The translations under genes and the position numbers were made by a program. A stretch of DNA of 64,000 nucleotides, taken from assembly GCA_022059125.1 (NCBI GenBank), contig JAEUWY010000001.1, positions 2,790,001 to 2,854,000 of the forward strand. Reading direction: 5' to 3'. Of this stretch, positions 33,560 through 45,181 are shown piece by piece (positions within the stretch are counted from its first letter, which is position 1; every line of letters begins with the position of its first letter). Source of the stretch: Corynespora cassiicola (lineage: Eukaryota > Ascomycota > Dothideomycetes > Pleosporales > Corynesporascaceae). The notes below the pieces were generated by a model that worked only from the letters and a program-made list of their open reading frames with translations, was not told the origin of the DNA and ran no database searches.

Positions 33560-34573
33560 TGTGACGATATATGAAGAACATACCTAGGTACAAGGTAATT
33601 ATTTGAATGAGACAGGACGTTCCAATAAGAGTATCACGTGATGGCATATGACGTCCTCTGGGCCTGTATGGAAGGAGCCATCGACGAGCACCAAAAACTC
33701 CTAGATATCTGTGTGTAGCGCCGCATTACCTTCTCTCTGATATCCACTGGAATTGGGTACAGCTAGCTGTCAACAACTCTGCTGCCTGGCCACAGAACTT
33801 GAGCTCACTCCGGTGTGGTGCATACGCGTGCTTTCATTGGCCCCTGCTTTTGTCGTCCCAAACCACATGTGAGAACGCTGCCGCAGCACTCATCGAGCAA
33901 TGGTACATTTGGCCTCCGGAAATCGGCGAGATAAGATGGACTGTACATTGAAGCGCCTACGTTGATATTCATATATCCAGGGACGTCGAAGGATGCCTGC
34001 CAAATTACGTCCGGACGAGATGACGGCTTGACGTCCGCGCAAAGCGTAAACGAGGCCTCGACCGCCCCATCGACTACACCTGTCCAAGACATACAAGCCA
34101 CAAAAAGCATAGGCGGAGGATCGGACTTAGGCTCTTCTAGTTAAGGAGGCTGACATTTCGACTGCGTCACTCAGGGCAGGAAGCTGTGCCGGGCCGAAAA
34201 ACTCGGAATGCTGTCTGGAGGCAAGGCGCGTTAAGTCCGCCGAAAGGTCGTCTCAACCACTCAGCTGTCGGTCAACCATGTCTTCTTCTCGCCCGCAACA
34301 TCCCGCTCGCCCACCTCAGCCTCACTCACCCCCTTGTTTGCAACGTATATCAGCAGCAGAGGTCCCGGGCTTGCCTGAGGTCTCTTGCTGCACCCTGAAA
34401 CCGCGACCCTGAATCCCTCAACCTTCTCCCCGCTGCACCTTTTGCGGCACTATCTCAGGTCGCGCCCCACTACACGCAGCGCCCTGTACAAGACTGCGTC
34501 CTTTACCGGCGCCAGCTACGTTTCGCTGAGTCTATCTACGCCCATCCGCATCGACTCCAAACAAAATTCGACC
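33560..34573. other. Intergenic region and 5' leader of the hydrolase gene
   Basis: A 101-residue minus-strand ORF at 33805-34110 has no domain or splice support. The stretch 34385-34573 is open in the frame of the hydrolase but has no ATG, so it is probably leader sequence. Confidence 0.5.
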
Positions 34574-36241
34574 ATGGCGACCACATCCGACGAAGGCGGT
34601 GACGACATGCGCGCCCGCACTCAACAGAGCCCCCTCGCGTCGCAACGCGCAAAAGAGCAGGGCCAGGCCCAGACTGGACGGTTTGCTCAGTGGTTCCCGC
34701 TGTCAGCAAAGGAGGGCTTCAATCAATGGTGGGCTGGCACCTCCCCCGCCGCCACCGAGCACCGCGTGCTCTCCTTCGTCCCCCACTTGCAAAAGCCACC
34801 CACGCACACCCAGACGGGCTCTGCGCCCGCATCGGCAGCCCCCTCGTCTGCCGACCTGACTGCCCCGCCGAAGAATCCCGAAGACCACACGACGACCACG
34901 ACTCTCGACGACCCCTACGGCCCACGACGATGGAACTCACAGATGGTGGAGCTGAGTGGCAAGGGCCGCGCCCTGAACGAGTTCTCGGTGGAGCGCATCG
35001 GTGAGGAGGTCGAGGATACACTGGTCATGCTCCACGGGTACGGCGCGGGGCTGGGCTTCTTCTACCGCAACTTTGAGGCACTATCGCGCGCCGAGGGCTG
35101 GAAGGTCTATGCCCTCGACTTGCTGGGCATGGGTAGAAGCAGCCGGCCGGCATTCAGGATACACGCAAAGGACAAGGAGGCCAAGATCATCGAGGCAGAG
35201 AACTGGTTCATCGACGCTCTCGAAGAGTGGCGCATCAAGCGCGGGCTCGAGCGCTTTACGCTGCTCGGACACAGTCTCGGTGGCTATCTCGCCACGGCAT
35301 ATGCGCTCAAGTACCCAGGACGTCTCAACAAGCTGATCCTCGCGTCACCGGTCGGAATCCCAGAAGATCCCTATGCGGTCAACGAGGATCTGCCCGAGCC
35401 GCAGGACTCGACAATGGCCAATGAATTCACGCAAGATGCGGCAGAGACGGCCAACGGCACCAAGGCCTCGACGGCAGACAACAACAACTTTCTCAACCAG
35501 CGCAAGAAGGGCGAGGAGGCAGCAGAAAAGAACCAGCCGCCGCGGAGACGCCTGCCGGGCTGGATCAGCTTCCTGTGGGAGGCCAACATGATCTCGCCAT
35601 TCTCGCTCATACGATGGAGCGGTCCCCTTGGACCCCGCCTGGTCTCTGGTTGGACGTCACGCCGATTCTCGCATCTGCCCGAAGAGGAGGCACAGGCCCT
35701 ACACGACTACAGCTACTCGCTATTTCGCCAGCGTGGCAGCTCCGAATACGCACTCGCATACATCCTGGCACCGGGGGCCTTTGCCCGCAACCCGCTGATC
35801 CGGAGGATCCAGGGTGTGGGACGACAGTGGATTCAACCTCATGACGGCCCTACTGTGGACGGAGACACGCCTCCCAGCAAATGCACCAAGTCCCGCTCGA
35901 AATCACCTGCCCCCTCCGCAGCGTCTGCTGCATCTGCATCGCAGTCGGTTGCGTCCGGCGAAAGCCAGAGAGAGAATGGAATTCCGGTGGTCCTCATGTA
36001 CGGCGAGAACGATTGGATGGACGTGGCGGGCGGGTTTGCAGCTGAAGAGAAGATCAAGCAGGAGCGTGCGCGCATTCTGGCAAATGCCACTCCAGAGGAA
36101 CGGAAACGGGACCAAGGCGAAGCCAAGGTCATCATCATCAACAAGGCCGGCCACCACGTATACCTGGATGGCTGGGAACAGTTCAACCAAGTGATGCTAG
36201 AGGAGATGGCGGACGTCAGGCGCAGGGAGAGATTGCGCTAG
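34574..36241 (+). CDS. Alpha/beta hydrolase of the Cld1/ABHD4-ABHD5 family
   Basis: Single exon, 555 residues from ATG 34574. The fold begins at VMLHGYGAGLGFFYRNF (about 151-167). The nucleophile elbow is GHSLGG with Ser 234. The C-terminus has AGHHVYLDGWEQFN, the H-x4-D motif typical of the ABHD4/ABHD5 and yeast Cld1 (cardiolipin deacylase) group. A Ser/Thr/Pro-rich stretch precedes the fold. A low-complexity insert (PSAASAASASQSVAS) sits between the cap and the last strand, as often in filamentous fungi. The likely role is phospholipid (cardiolipin) acyl-chain removal and remodelling at the mitochondrial inner membrane, inferred from the yeast relative. Confidence 0.85.
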   Translation: MATTSDEGGDDMRARTQQSPLASQRAKEQGQAQTGRFAQWFPLSAKEGFNQWWAGTSPAATEHRVLSFVPHLQKPPTHTQTGSAPASAAPSSADLTAPPKNPEDHTTTTTLDDPYGPRRWNSQMVELSGKGRALNEFSVERIGEEVEDTLVMLHGYGAGLGFFYRNFEALSRAEGWKVYALDLLGMGRSSRPAFRIHAKDKEAKIIEAENWFIDALEEWRIKRGLERFTLLGHSLGGYLATAYALKYPGRLNKLILASPVGIPEDPYAVNEDLPEPQDSTMANEFTQDAAETANGTKASTADNNNFLNQRKKGEEAAEKNQPPRRRLPGWISFLWEANMISPFSLIRWSGPLGPRLVSGWTSRRFSHLPEEEAQALHDYSYSLFRQRGSSEYALAYILAPGAFARNPLIRRIQGVGRQWIQPHDGPTVDGDTPPSKCTKSRSKSPAPSAASAASASQSVASGESQRENGIPVVLMYGENDWMDVAGGFAAEEKIKQERARILANATPEERKRDQGEAKVIIINKAGHHVYLDGWEQFNQVMLEEMADVRRRERLR

Positions 36242-37052
36242 ACCGTGGGTTGCATACGACGGCGTTGGGAGTTGTTGCATATACTATACAAGGATTTTGG
36301 GTGTATTTTTCGTCTTGCATTCGGCCGGAGGGGGGGCCATGTGGCATTGGTAGATGGATTTTGGGGGCGATGGGCGGCACGAGTGCATGTGTATGTAGAC
36401 TGTAGTCTACCATTCTTGGGACTGCAAATCAGACTTGAACATTCAATACTCTACACTCAGCAACCTTGGAACCGCGGATCCTGTGTGCGCGTGCCCCTCC
36501 CTTCCCTCCCTTTGCGGCCCTCGGCGCGGCGGGCTGGATGCAGGGAAAAGAGTCTCCAGAGGGGCTGGGCTGTGGGGTGACGGCCGAACTGACGGTGTGC
36601 AGGAAGGACGCCGACTTGCCCAAGGCGTCGTAGGCCAGAGAGCGTGAGAGGTGGGGACTGCATGCCACGAACCCCTGCCCTTCACCGAGTTTTTAGCGAG
36701 GAGGCCGTGTCGAAGGTTCACGGATGACGGCGCGGAGCAGCTCCCGCCTGACATGCAGCTGTCGAGCCTCTCTCCTGCATCCCCTCCACCGCGTCCCTGG
36801 GCCCTGACAAAACACACATATACACACCGCCGCCGGGCCCCCCTCGACGCCCGCTGACCTGGAGGGAGAGAGCTTCTTCTTTTTTTTCTTTCCCTTTCCT
36901 TTGCTGCTAGCCCCCCGCACGCACCGCACCGTACAGCCCAGGCCTGCTCCTCTTCACATGCCAACACCACGACCGCAACTCTAGCCCGCCTAGCTAGAGT
37001 GCTCTCACACGACAGGACAGAGACGTACCGTACCGCACCGTACCGTACCGCA
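36242..37052. other. Intergenic region and SPO7 5' leader
   Basis: A GC-rich spacer between co-directional genes. A short TACCG/CACCG repeat lies at 37026-37050, immediately before the SPO7 start codon. A C/T-rich leader precedes it. Confidence 0.5.
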
Positions 37053-38663
37053 ATGGCGTCGTCTCCCCTCGACCAGCTCGTCAAGGGCGCGCCCGCTCCA
37101 AACACGTCGGTCCACCAGGTCGCCTCCTCGGCCTACGCAAACCCAAACTCGAACCCGCCCTTGCACTCGCACGCCCACGCCCACGCCCACCACGATGCCA
37201 ATGACCGCCTCGCCTCGCTCAAGACGCCGCGGCCTCCGTACCCGCCGTCGGATCCCACGTCCCTGCTCCCGTCGTCGCCGCCGCAAATCTACCTCAACCT
37301 GCTCATCATGGAGGCCAGCCTGCGCAGCCAGTACCTGACGCTGCGGGCACGGCGGCGGCAGAACACGTTTGTGCTCACGCTGCTCGCCCTGTGGATCCTC
37401 TTCTTCTTCTACCTACTGTGGCTGCGGCCGCGCGAGGACGGCAAGGGCATTGGCGGTTCGCAGTACTGGCTCGTCGACATGGGGCAGAAGGTGTGCTTCA
37501 TCACGGGCGTCATGACGGCGCTGCTCTTTTGGGCGACGGGCCAGTGGGAGCGCGGCGTGCGGTGGCCGCGCCGCTGGATTGGCATTGCGAACCGCGGCCT
37601 GCGCGGCATGAATGCGAAGATTGTCGTCATCCGTGGGCCCTGGTGGCAGGAGCTGGCCAACTGGGCCGCCTTCGTGCTGCCCTTCAGCGGCGGCCTCTGG
37701 GGCGGCGAGACGGCCGGCTCCAGCTACCACTTCATCAACCTCGCCCAGGAGAAGAAGAACGACCTCAGCGACGGTCGCCCCCGCCACCGCATCATCGAGG
37801 ACGGAAAAGAGTATGCGGAGGAGGACATTGCCCCCGGCGGCGACTACATCAAGCTGCTCCTCCTGCCCAAACCCTTCACCCCGGACTTCCGCGAGAACTG
37901 GGAGCTGTACCGCACAGAGTACTGGGAGCGCGAGAACGAGCGCCGCGCCGAGCTGCGCAAACGCGTCCGCGCGCGCCAGCGCGAGATTGCCCGCGAGGAG
38001 GGCGGTGTGCTGTGGTGGACGGGTTGGCGCGGGTGGAAGCGTGCCCGCGGCCTCAACCCGCGCGGCGCCGCCGCCGGCGACGTCGAGAAGTCGGCCCTGC
38101 ACCCCCATCACCCCCAGCACTCGCACTCGCACTCGCTGTCTGCGTCGAATTCGCTGAGCCAGCGCAAGCGGAGGCCCAGCACGCTGCGCGGCCGCGACAC
38201 GTCGACGCACTCGCGTAGTTCGTCGAGGAGCACGACGCCCACCCCGGACCTGGACGATAGGCTCCGCCCCCTCGCGCAGAGGGAGCGCAGGTGGAGCACC
38301 TCGACGACGGATAGCGTGGCCACGCGCTCCGACTCGCGCCGCAAGAAGAGCACGGCGGGCGCCGTGCAGGCGCAGAGCTCGAGGATGGCGCCCCCGAAGC
38401 GCCTCACGCCCTCCAGCGGCGATGTCGAGGACGAGTATGAAGCTGGTGGCGATAGCAGGCGCGCGAGCCTGCTGATCAAAGAGGAGACCCTGGAGGATGA
38501 GGGCGTGGGTGCGGAGCCTAGGGGTAGGTCGCAGGGGGAGATGGGGCCGCCGCCTGTTCCAGTCAAGGCGAAGGGGAGAGGCGGTGCGGGGAGGGGGAGT
38601 AGGGAGGGGAGTAGGGACAGGGAGGGGAAGGGTAATGTGTTTCCCAACGCGCCGAGTGCGTGA
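37053..38663 (+). CDS. SPO7: Spo7-like regulatory subunit of the Nem1-Spo7 lipin phosphatase
   Basis: Single exon, 536 residues from ATG 37053. The family core starts at IYLNLLIMEASLRSQYL (about 79-95). Two membrane helices follow (about 105-125 and 147-163). Next come GQWERGVRWPRRW, MNAKIVVIRG and a C-terminal block LLLPKPFTPDFRENWELYRT with EYWERENERR, all diagnostic of Spo7. In yeast Spo7 binds the phosphatase Nem1 at the nuclear/ER membrane, and the complex activates Pah1 to make diacylglycerol. Here the N-terminus is His/Ala-rich (HSHAHAHAHHD). About 200 extra disordered residues follow the core, giving roughly twice the yeast length (259 residues). Confidence 0.9.
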   Translation: MASSPLDQLVKGAPAPNTSVHQVASSAYANPNSNPPLHSHAHAHAHHDANDRLASLKTPRPPYPPSDPTSLLPSSPPQIYLNLLIMEASLRSQYLTLRARRRQNTFVLTLLALWILFFFYLLWLRPREDGKGIGGSQYWLVDMGQKVCFITGVMTALLFWATGQWERGVRWPRRWIGIANRGLRGMNAKIVVIRGPWWQELANWAAFVLPFSGGLWGGETAGSSYHFINLAQEKKNDLSDGRPRHRIIEDGKEYAEEDIAPGGDYIKLLLLPKPFTPDFRENWELYRTEYWERENERRAELRKRVRARQREIAREEGGVLWWTGWRGWKRARGLNPRGAAAGDVEKSALHPHHPQHSHSHSLSASNSLSQRKRRPSTLRGRDTSTHSRSSSRSTTPTPDLDDRLRPLAQRERRWSTSTTDSVATRSDSRRKKSTAGAVQAQSSRMAPPKRLTPSSGDVEDEYEAGGDSRRASLLIKEETLEDEGVGAEPRGRSQGEMGPPPVPVKAKGRGGAGRGSREGSRDREGKGNVFPNAPSA

Positions 38664-39147
38664 TGGGAGGGATCAAGATTACAGAGGTGGAATCGTCCTT
38701 TTTTTTCTCCCTTTTTTCTGTTTTCTCAAAAGGATGGATGGATGGATTGTCTTATGAATTTACGGGGGATCATGATGTATGCGGTGTTCTTTATAGCTTC
38801 TTTTTTTTCTCATGAGGGAGCTTGGTGTTTTGTTTTTTTCAGGTATTTTGATGAAGGGGGGTGCGCTTTGGCTTTGTTGATGGCGGTTCTTCAGCGTTGT
38901 GGTTTGGAGATGATACCTCTTTTGTTGATTCTTGTTCATGGTTTTTGCGTACGTATAGGCTTGGAGATGCATTGGATTGGATTGGATTGGATTGGATGGG
39001 TTGACTTGGGCTTTTGGATAAAAATTTGGGAGGGAGGGATGGGGAATTGCATTGGGGGTGTTGCATTGTTTGATATGTAGGGTGTGTTAGGTTCAATAAT
39101 CACCTTCTGGTTGACAATTTCGCATTTCCATTTGTGTTATTTTAATG
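38664..39147. other. Intergenic region between convergent genes
   Basis: T-rich 3' flank of SPO7, a pentamer repeat (listed separately) and the 3' side of the CorA-like gene. No gene was recognised. Confidence 0.6.
38971..38996. repeat. ATTGG pentamer tandem repeat
   Basis: Five perfect tandem copies of ATTGG, followed by a degenerate copy. A simple-sequence repeat in a 3' flank. Confidence 0.9.
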
Positions 39148-40923
39148 TCAACCCCGAACGATCCACAAGATAATCCGCCAGATAATCCAGTCGCTAATCC
39201 CTTGCAAGGACCAGGACTGTTCATAAATGGTAGCCCAAAATTGCGAAGGAACTTTTGGAAGGACAATCATCATAATGAAGCCTAGAGCAGTAATTCCGGC
39301 AGCCGCAAAGCCAAGGATCTTCCATCCAAGCTTAATATCTATCATCATACCCACAGAAAATGAAACTACAATCGCTAGACACCACATTGCAACCCCTGTG
39401 TATCTAAATCCTCTGCTTAGCTTCTTATCTACTGCTACAGTCGGATAAAAAAACCCGACAACGCCTTCGACGAAAGTCTTCCCATATCGATGGATGAGAA
39501 GTAACAAGACAGCAACAATGCTGAGAATTGATACGACGCCAATAAAGTCATATATGAGCGGCCCAAGGTCGGAGAAGCGTGTCTGCATGCTCAAGATTGC
39601 TGCAGAGAGGGAGAGTGGAAGAAAGAAAGTCGCAAGTGAAGTCAGCTGGGTTATACCTGCCGACTGTCTTGTGCTGGATATCTGAGATTCGATCGCTTTC
39701 ATATCGTCGTATTCTATTGCCAATTGCTTGAAACGTTTTGAATAATAGACAAGGTCAAGTTCTGCGGCTTTGACTTGTTTCTCGAGGAGGTTCCAATGCT
39801 CGTCTTGGGCATGGGTTGAGGGGGTGTCGCGAAGATGGGTTGATATATAGTTTATGGCCTCGAAGACATTTTCCAGTCGATGAATGGCCTTGCGAAGACT
39901 CGGTATTATCGAAAGTCTAGATTTGAGCGACAAACTAGTTTTTCATGACTTCAGCTACTGTATAACGATTCATCGCATTCATGGAGTCCTAGCATAATGA
40001 GAGCGTCTTTACTTACTCGTCCTCTTCCAGATTATTTTGTAGCTCTAGTAAATACAACGTGATCAGATTGTAATTTTCGATAAGAATTTCGAGGGATATT
40101 AATTGAAGAAGGTTGTCTTGGTCGCTGTACGTTCTCCCTTGATCAAGAAACTTCCTGTACAAAAGTTTTTCTATCTCCGCTAGCCATCCCCATGACCCAT
40201 TCGCACATGGCTTTTGCCAATATTTAGATTCGGTGAGGCCAATTCGGGCCCCTGGGCCCCTACATATCACTGATCGCAAATCAGCCGCGATGAGAGGTGA
40301 AGGTTTAGCGTCTTACTCATTGTTTTGCCTTCATGATCCCGAAAAACCATCAATTGAACCAAACTATCTTCGTATTCGGGTGTACTTCTGGAAGAGCCAT
40401 GTCTGTACCAGTTGTGTTTATAAGTGACCCATATTTCGTAGAACTTTGGCTTAGTTTCATGGTCCCACAAAGCAATGAGTGCCGGAAGATAGTATGGCCG
40501 AGTCTTGCTCTGAGGCTCGATAGATGGATAGTAGTTGCACTCCGGTAGACCTATTCCTGGAACATACGGGGAACAAGTGGGGTAGATATTTTCATATACT
40601 ATTGGCTTGTAAATTTTCTGCCTACCATCAAGAAAGACCCTGACAGAATTCGATGTTTGAGGTTGGATATTTGCGATGCAATCATTAACATCTTTGCTGG
40701 AGTAGGTTTCACCACGGATCGTGAGCTCCGATGTATCCATTGAAATATCGATGACTTTGAAAAAAGTGTCTTTTTCAGCTTGCTGGGCAGTACGTTGTCT
40801 AGATGTGGTTCTGGTGTCGGACAGGTTGGTGTTGGACAGGCGGCTTTGGTCATCGCCAATGAATACTGGTGTGGGTTCATTAGTGAGCGGCAAAACCGGC
40901 ATTGAAATATTTGATCCAGGCAT
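39148..40923 (-). CDS. CorA-like membrane protein
   Basis: Exons 40923-40317, 40269-40017, 39934-39148 (548 residues). The introns are 47 and 82 nt (GTAAGA and GTAAGT donors) and keep phase. The open frame extends to 41028 without an ATG; 40923 is the first usable start. A soluble N-terminal half is followed by a coiled-coil-like stretch (about 330-400). Then comes SAGITQLTSLATFFLPLSLS leading into AILSMQTRF, the membrane entry typical of fungal CorA-like proteins. Three more hydrophobic segments follow, ending in IWRIILWIVRG. The canonical GMN loop of CorA magnesium channels is replaced by SMQ, as in many fungal relatives, so ion transport is not assured. Confidence 0.75.
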
Positions 40924-41748
40924 CTCTGACGGAACGAAACGGCAAATGATGTGAAATTTGGTTATCGCACAAGGCTGCAGGTGATAAGATGAGTACTCGA
41001 TATCGATCGGTTTGACACGCCCGAACAAAGTCGTTGATTCAAGCGAAAGGAAAACAATGTGCCAGAAAGATGCAGATGCTAGATTTGTGCTGTTTCAGGT
41101 AATGACACTGAGGCAAGGAAAAAGGTGAATTTGGTGACAAGGCTGTTTATATATTTGCTTACTGTGGTTACATAAGCGATATGCTCTTCGTCGTCAGTCG
41201 ACGGGGGCCAAAACAAGAGTCACGCTTGGCTGCAGAATCGGGGTTTCGGAATAAGCAGGTAGCAACCTATTGCCCCAGAAAGGCTATTGAAGCATCTATT
41301 TTGTTAGGCGTATTGCAAAGGGAGTTTTCTTCGTTGAACAATCTGACAAAATATCAAAATAACTTTCCTCTGCGTATCTTCTTGTATGCTCTTCCCACTG
41401 CATGCTTATCTTGCATGAAGATCTTTCTGCATTCATAAATTGGCTCTAATAAAAGACAACATATAGGTTAAAATAACAATGAGTCTCGAAGCATGTCTGC
41501 GAAATGACGTATAGAGTGGGAAAATACGACGTTTAGTTCGTGTTGGGATCGTATTTTTATATCTCTATCCTCACAGCAATTCTTTTTATTTGGCAAAAGG
41601 GGGCCAATATGATCTATATGCATAAATAATAACAAACCGTGATCTGAAGCCCCTGACCTCAAGATTAGGGTGAGAATCGTCAAAGATATTTAAGAAGAGT
41701 CCATATAGCCCTACTCAATTTGACTCTGTCGCGACTAGCATGTGAAGC
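40924..41748. other. Intergenic region
   Basis: Upstream of the CorA-like gene and downstream of the agmatinase gene; AT-rich around 41,330-41,700. No gene was recognised. Confidence 0.6.
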
Positions 41749-43080
41749 TTAAAACTCTCCTGAGTGGGTCATGTTCGGACTTGAAACTGGCACATTGACC
41801 ATCCACTGCAGTATCTCGTAGATAAGCTCGGTGACAGCGATGGCACTGGTCTCGGCAGAGTTGTCGTACACAGGGGAAAACTCTACCACATCAGCGCCAA
41901 CAATCTTGACACCTGCTTTCGACAGCCCGCTAAGTATGTGAAGCACCTCGCGACTCGTCCAACCACCTGGCTCAATGGTGCCTGTAGCAGGAGTAAATGC
42001 TGATAGAGAGTTATATGGATATGGCGGAAATCAGGGCGCGAAGGGTGCTCACCTGGATCCATGACATCGATGTCAATACTCAAGTACACATACTCTTCCT
42101 GTACGGTCTCTACCATGCGATCGATAATCTTTTCGATGCCTAGAGTGTCCATATCACGTGCCCTTACATAAGAAAATCCGCACCGTGCATCATTGTCCAG
42201 ATCATAGTGCTGGTCGAAGAGCTTGGACCGTGATCCCAGATGCATGTTTTTATCGGCCAGCAAGCCTTCTTCGTGAAGAATGTGAAACATAGAACCATGG
42301 GAGATCTCGCTATATTTGGTAACGCCGCCACCGAGCTGACGAGGATCCCAGCTGTCCAGATGGGAATCGAAATGGAGAACCGAGACTCGGCCCCAAGTCT
42401 TGGAGAGAGCGCGCACGGCTGGCAAGCCTAGATTAGTGTTAGTTGAACCACAAGCTTATGTGTTTGAAGATTCGAAATAGGGACATACTGATGGTGTGAT
42501 CGCCTCCAATTGAGATGATCCGAGGCACATCGCCCTTCTCCGTGGCCTTTGCTGGACGCTTCGCAATGGCAGCCCAGCCCGCCTCAAGCTGATGAATAGC
42601 CTGGAGCTTGTCGAACGGACTGTTGCCAATGTCGCCACAGTCAACTACCGTAGCCCAATCTCGGAAAGGGTTGCGGAGATGATCCATGCTGTATGCCATC
42701 GAAGGTGACAAACGTCGTGACCCCATACGAGTGCCTGCAGGACCAAAACGAGCGCCCGGGCGATATGTGACGCCGAGATCAAAAGGAGCTCCAACGATGG
42801 CAATGTCAAAGGTGCCATCGTTTTCGGCGGAGTAGCAATTGGTTCCATTAATGTGCGCAAAGTAAGCAATACCCTCATAGGGAATGTCATCGGAAAAGTC
42901 GTCGTATGCATGGAAGGAAGGCTGGTCAGAGGACGCAGCGGCGGCTAGAGCGGGATGATGAGCGAAGATGGAGTTATCTACAAAGAAAGAGGATCTAGTC
43001 GATGCCGCAAGTGGGAATTGAGGCTGCAATCCGGACACGACCAGAGGCAAGAGTGCCGACTGCAGATTGGAGGCTCGCAT
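41749..43080 (-). CDS. Agmatinase-type ureohydrolase, probably secreted
   Basis: Exons 43080-42489, 42427-42053, 41999-41749 (405 residues; GTATGT and GTGAGC donors, phases 1 and 1). The manganese-cluster ligands of the arginase/agmatinase family are present: H195 in GGDHT, D218, H220 and D222 in HFDSHLD, D316 and D318 in SIDIDVMDP. Other family marks are [16 protein letters not shown] and the late [13 protein letters not shown]. The sequence resembles agmatinase more than arginase. The first 25 residues are hydrophobic ([11 protein letters not shown]) and look like a signal peptide, so the enzyme may work outside the cell or in the vacuole. Reaction: agmatine plus water gives putrescine plus urea. 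It is divergently transcribed from the Zn2Cys6 gene. Confidence 0.88.
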
Positions 43081-43389
43081 CGCGATAAATGAGGCGCTTC
43101 AGTGATTAGCTTGGACTGTATTGATGGGAACTTGACAAATGAATGTTACAAGATGGCTTAATTATCTCCATTGAGGGCAGGCTTCGGTATTTACCAGAGG
43201 TGCTCGGATGCGCGCAGCCCTGGAGCCAAGCGTGAAGGACGGGCGGCGGTAAAATTGCCCAATCGGGCATAGATCAAGTCATGGTGGACGATTCACGGGT
43301 GCCAAGCGACCTACCGTCATGCGTGCCCGCCCGTCCATATCCTGACGGCCCATTCATGCCTCCTCGGTGAAAGTAAATTATCTCTCGTC
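43081..43389. promoter_or_regulatory. Divergent promoter: agmatinase / Zn2Cys6 factor
   Basis: 309 bp between start codons, with several CGG/CCG triplets. It contains CCTGACGGCC at 43341-43350, which also occurs in the MATE/amine oxidase promoter. Confidence 0.5.
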
Positions 43390-45181
43390 ATGAAGCGAAA
43401 GCCTGGGGCCTGTATCCCCTGTGTACGTAGGAAACGAAAGGTAGGGGTCTGAGAGCCCAAAAAAGGCATTTCTGCCATGTGCTAATGTCATGGACCAGTG
43501 CGATCACCTTGAGCCTTCGTGTTCCCAGTGCTCCAAAGACGGTTCTGTCTGTGAAAAGCGGACATTCAAGCTGTGGACGCCTCGTATATCAGCACGCACA
43601 AAAGCCCGCAAGACCAATCAAGATAGCCCCACTACTGTAGCCAGCGTTTCGGATCACGCGACCTGTCACCCACTGGATGAGGGTGATTCCGGAGACAAAG
43701 ATGACGATTGGAGCCGCCTATACGATTTTGATGGACTTTCTACCTGGGCGGAGAAGAGTATCGATGGAGACGATGATTACGTACAGGAACAAGGCTTTAT
43801 GTCGACACCACATGATCTCTCCCCGCACCAAACCAGTGTGGACCTGCCACTCGATCATGCGGCGTCCAGATTTTCTCCGAGCCGTCAAAAGATTTCCGTT
43901 GCAAATCCTAGCTTTCACCCGTCATTGGTAACATGGCCGCTCGATACGCATGAGAGTTCTGCACGCCGCTTTCTCTGGCATTACTTCATCCATTCCATTC
44001 ATGAACGCTTTTTGTGTTTCGATAACCGTCATGCCGCGTCTCTCGCGCACCAACAAAATCCTTTTGCTGCTTTGCTCCCGCGCATGGCCATTTGCAACGC
44101 CCCTTTGCACTCCACTATCCTTTACTTTTCGGCCAGTGCATATGAGAAGTCTCACGGGAGGAACCGACTGCAACTGACATCTGAAACCTTGCTAAATGAG
44201 GTTTTGGGTCCATTATTGTCCTTGGGAGTCAGAATGGACCACATTGAAAACGTTCTTACCGTAATTGTCGCTGGCGTCCTTCTTTACCTTACTGAGCCTA
44301 GTGATCGTGGAAACTTTCTTGAGCTTGCACGGAGCGCCGCGGCTTACCTGGCGAACTCGGATGCAAGTAATTCCCACCTTCATCGCCTCTTTTACCAATT
44401 CGCCATGGCGTTACTTCGTTGGGCTCTGATCTCAAGCTCATGCTTCCTACCGCTACACCAAGCTCCCGTCAACCTAGGCCAATTTCATAGGATCGAGCAG
44501 CATGATATCGAATTGGACTTCAACACCGCTTGTGGTTTCAATGACTGGATCAGTGATCCCGTGTTTGCATTTTCTACTAATTTGGTTAACCCCCTGCTAA
44601 GGCTCGGGAGAATATTACGGCTGCAATCTACCTGCGCGATTGCGAGAGTCACGGACGATACGGGACCTTTTGCGCAAACAGAAAATCGTAACATTGACGA
44701 CGAAAGAGAGGGAGAAAACGAAGAAGATGCATCCAGGCTCGAGGAGGATTTGTTGAACGCCCTAGCCACATTCCAAACAGCCGCGGAAAATAGTCCCGCT
44801 GATACGGTTTCACTCCTTCGCTATAACGAATCTATGCATGTTTCAGCCCTATTACTGTTTTACACCCGAATACGGCGCCTACCATTCACTCATCCCGTCA
44901 TTCGTCATTACGTTCGACAGATACTTGATCTCATATCAGGCATACAAGCAGATTCATGCGTGTCAAGAGCAATACTCTTTCCGCTTGGTATATCCGGTTG
45001 TGAAGCAATAGACAGAGCTGACCGCGACATGGTCTTCGCACTTTTAGAGGCACATAACGGGGTAATGTCGATCCATAATCTGGTTCCATGCCTACGACAA
45101 GTGTGGATAGCAAGAGATTTGGACCCCGGGCTAACATGGCCTCATTGGATGGACAAAGGTAAGTTATCCCTTAACCGCTGA
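43390..45181 (+). CDS. Zn2Cys6 transcription factor
   Basis: Exons 43390-43440 and 43499-45181 (577 residues). The intron (GTAGGG donor, CTAATG branch, CAG acceptor) splits the zinc cluster exactly after RRKRK, a common position. The six cysteines are C8, C11, C18, C25, C28 and C35 (C-x2-C-x6-C-x6-C-x2-C-x6-C). The rest is helical, like the fungal transcription factor 2 regulatory region, with an acidic insert (ENEEDASRLEEDLLN). It is expected to bind CGG-containing sites in the nucleus. It lies between agmatinase and the MATE gene and is the obvious candidate regulator of the four-gene cluster. A possible 3' intron (45159-45196) would be only 38 nt, so the stop at 45181 is preferred. Confidence 0.85.

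Noticed and set aside
33805..34110. 101-codon minus-strand ORF with a weakly hydrophobic start
   Set aside because: No recognisable domain, intergenic position, no splice or promoter support.
37391..38218. Two ORFs of about 270 codons overlapping SPO7 on either strand
   Set aside because: Arg/Ala/Pro-rich shadow frames of the GC-rich SPO7 coding region.
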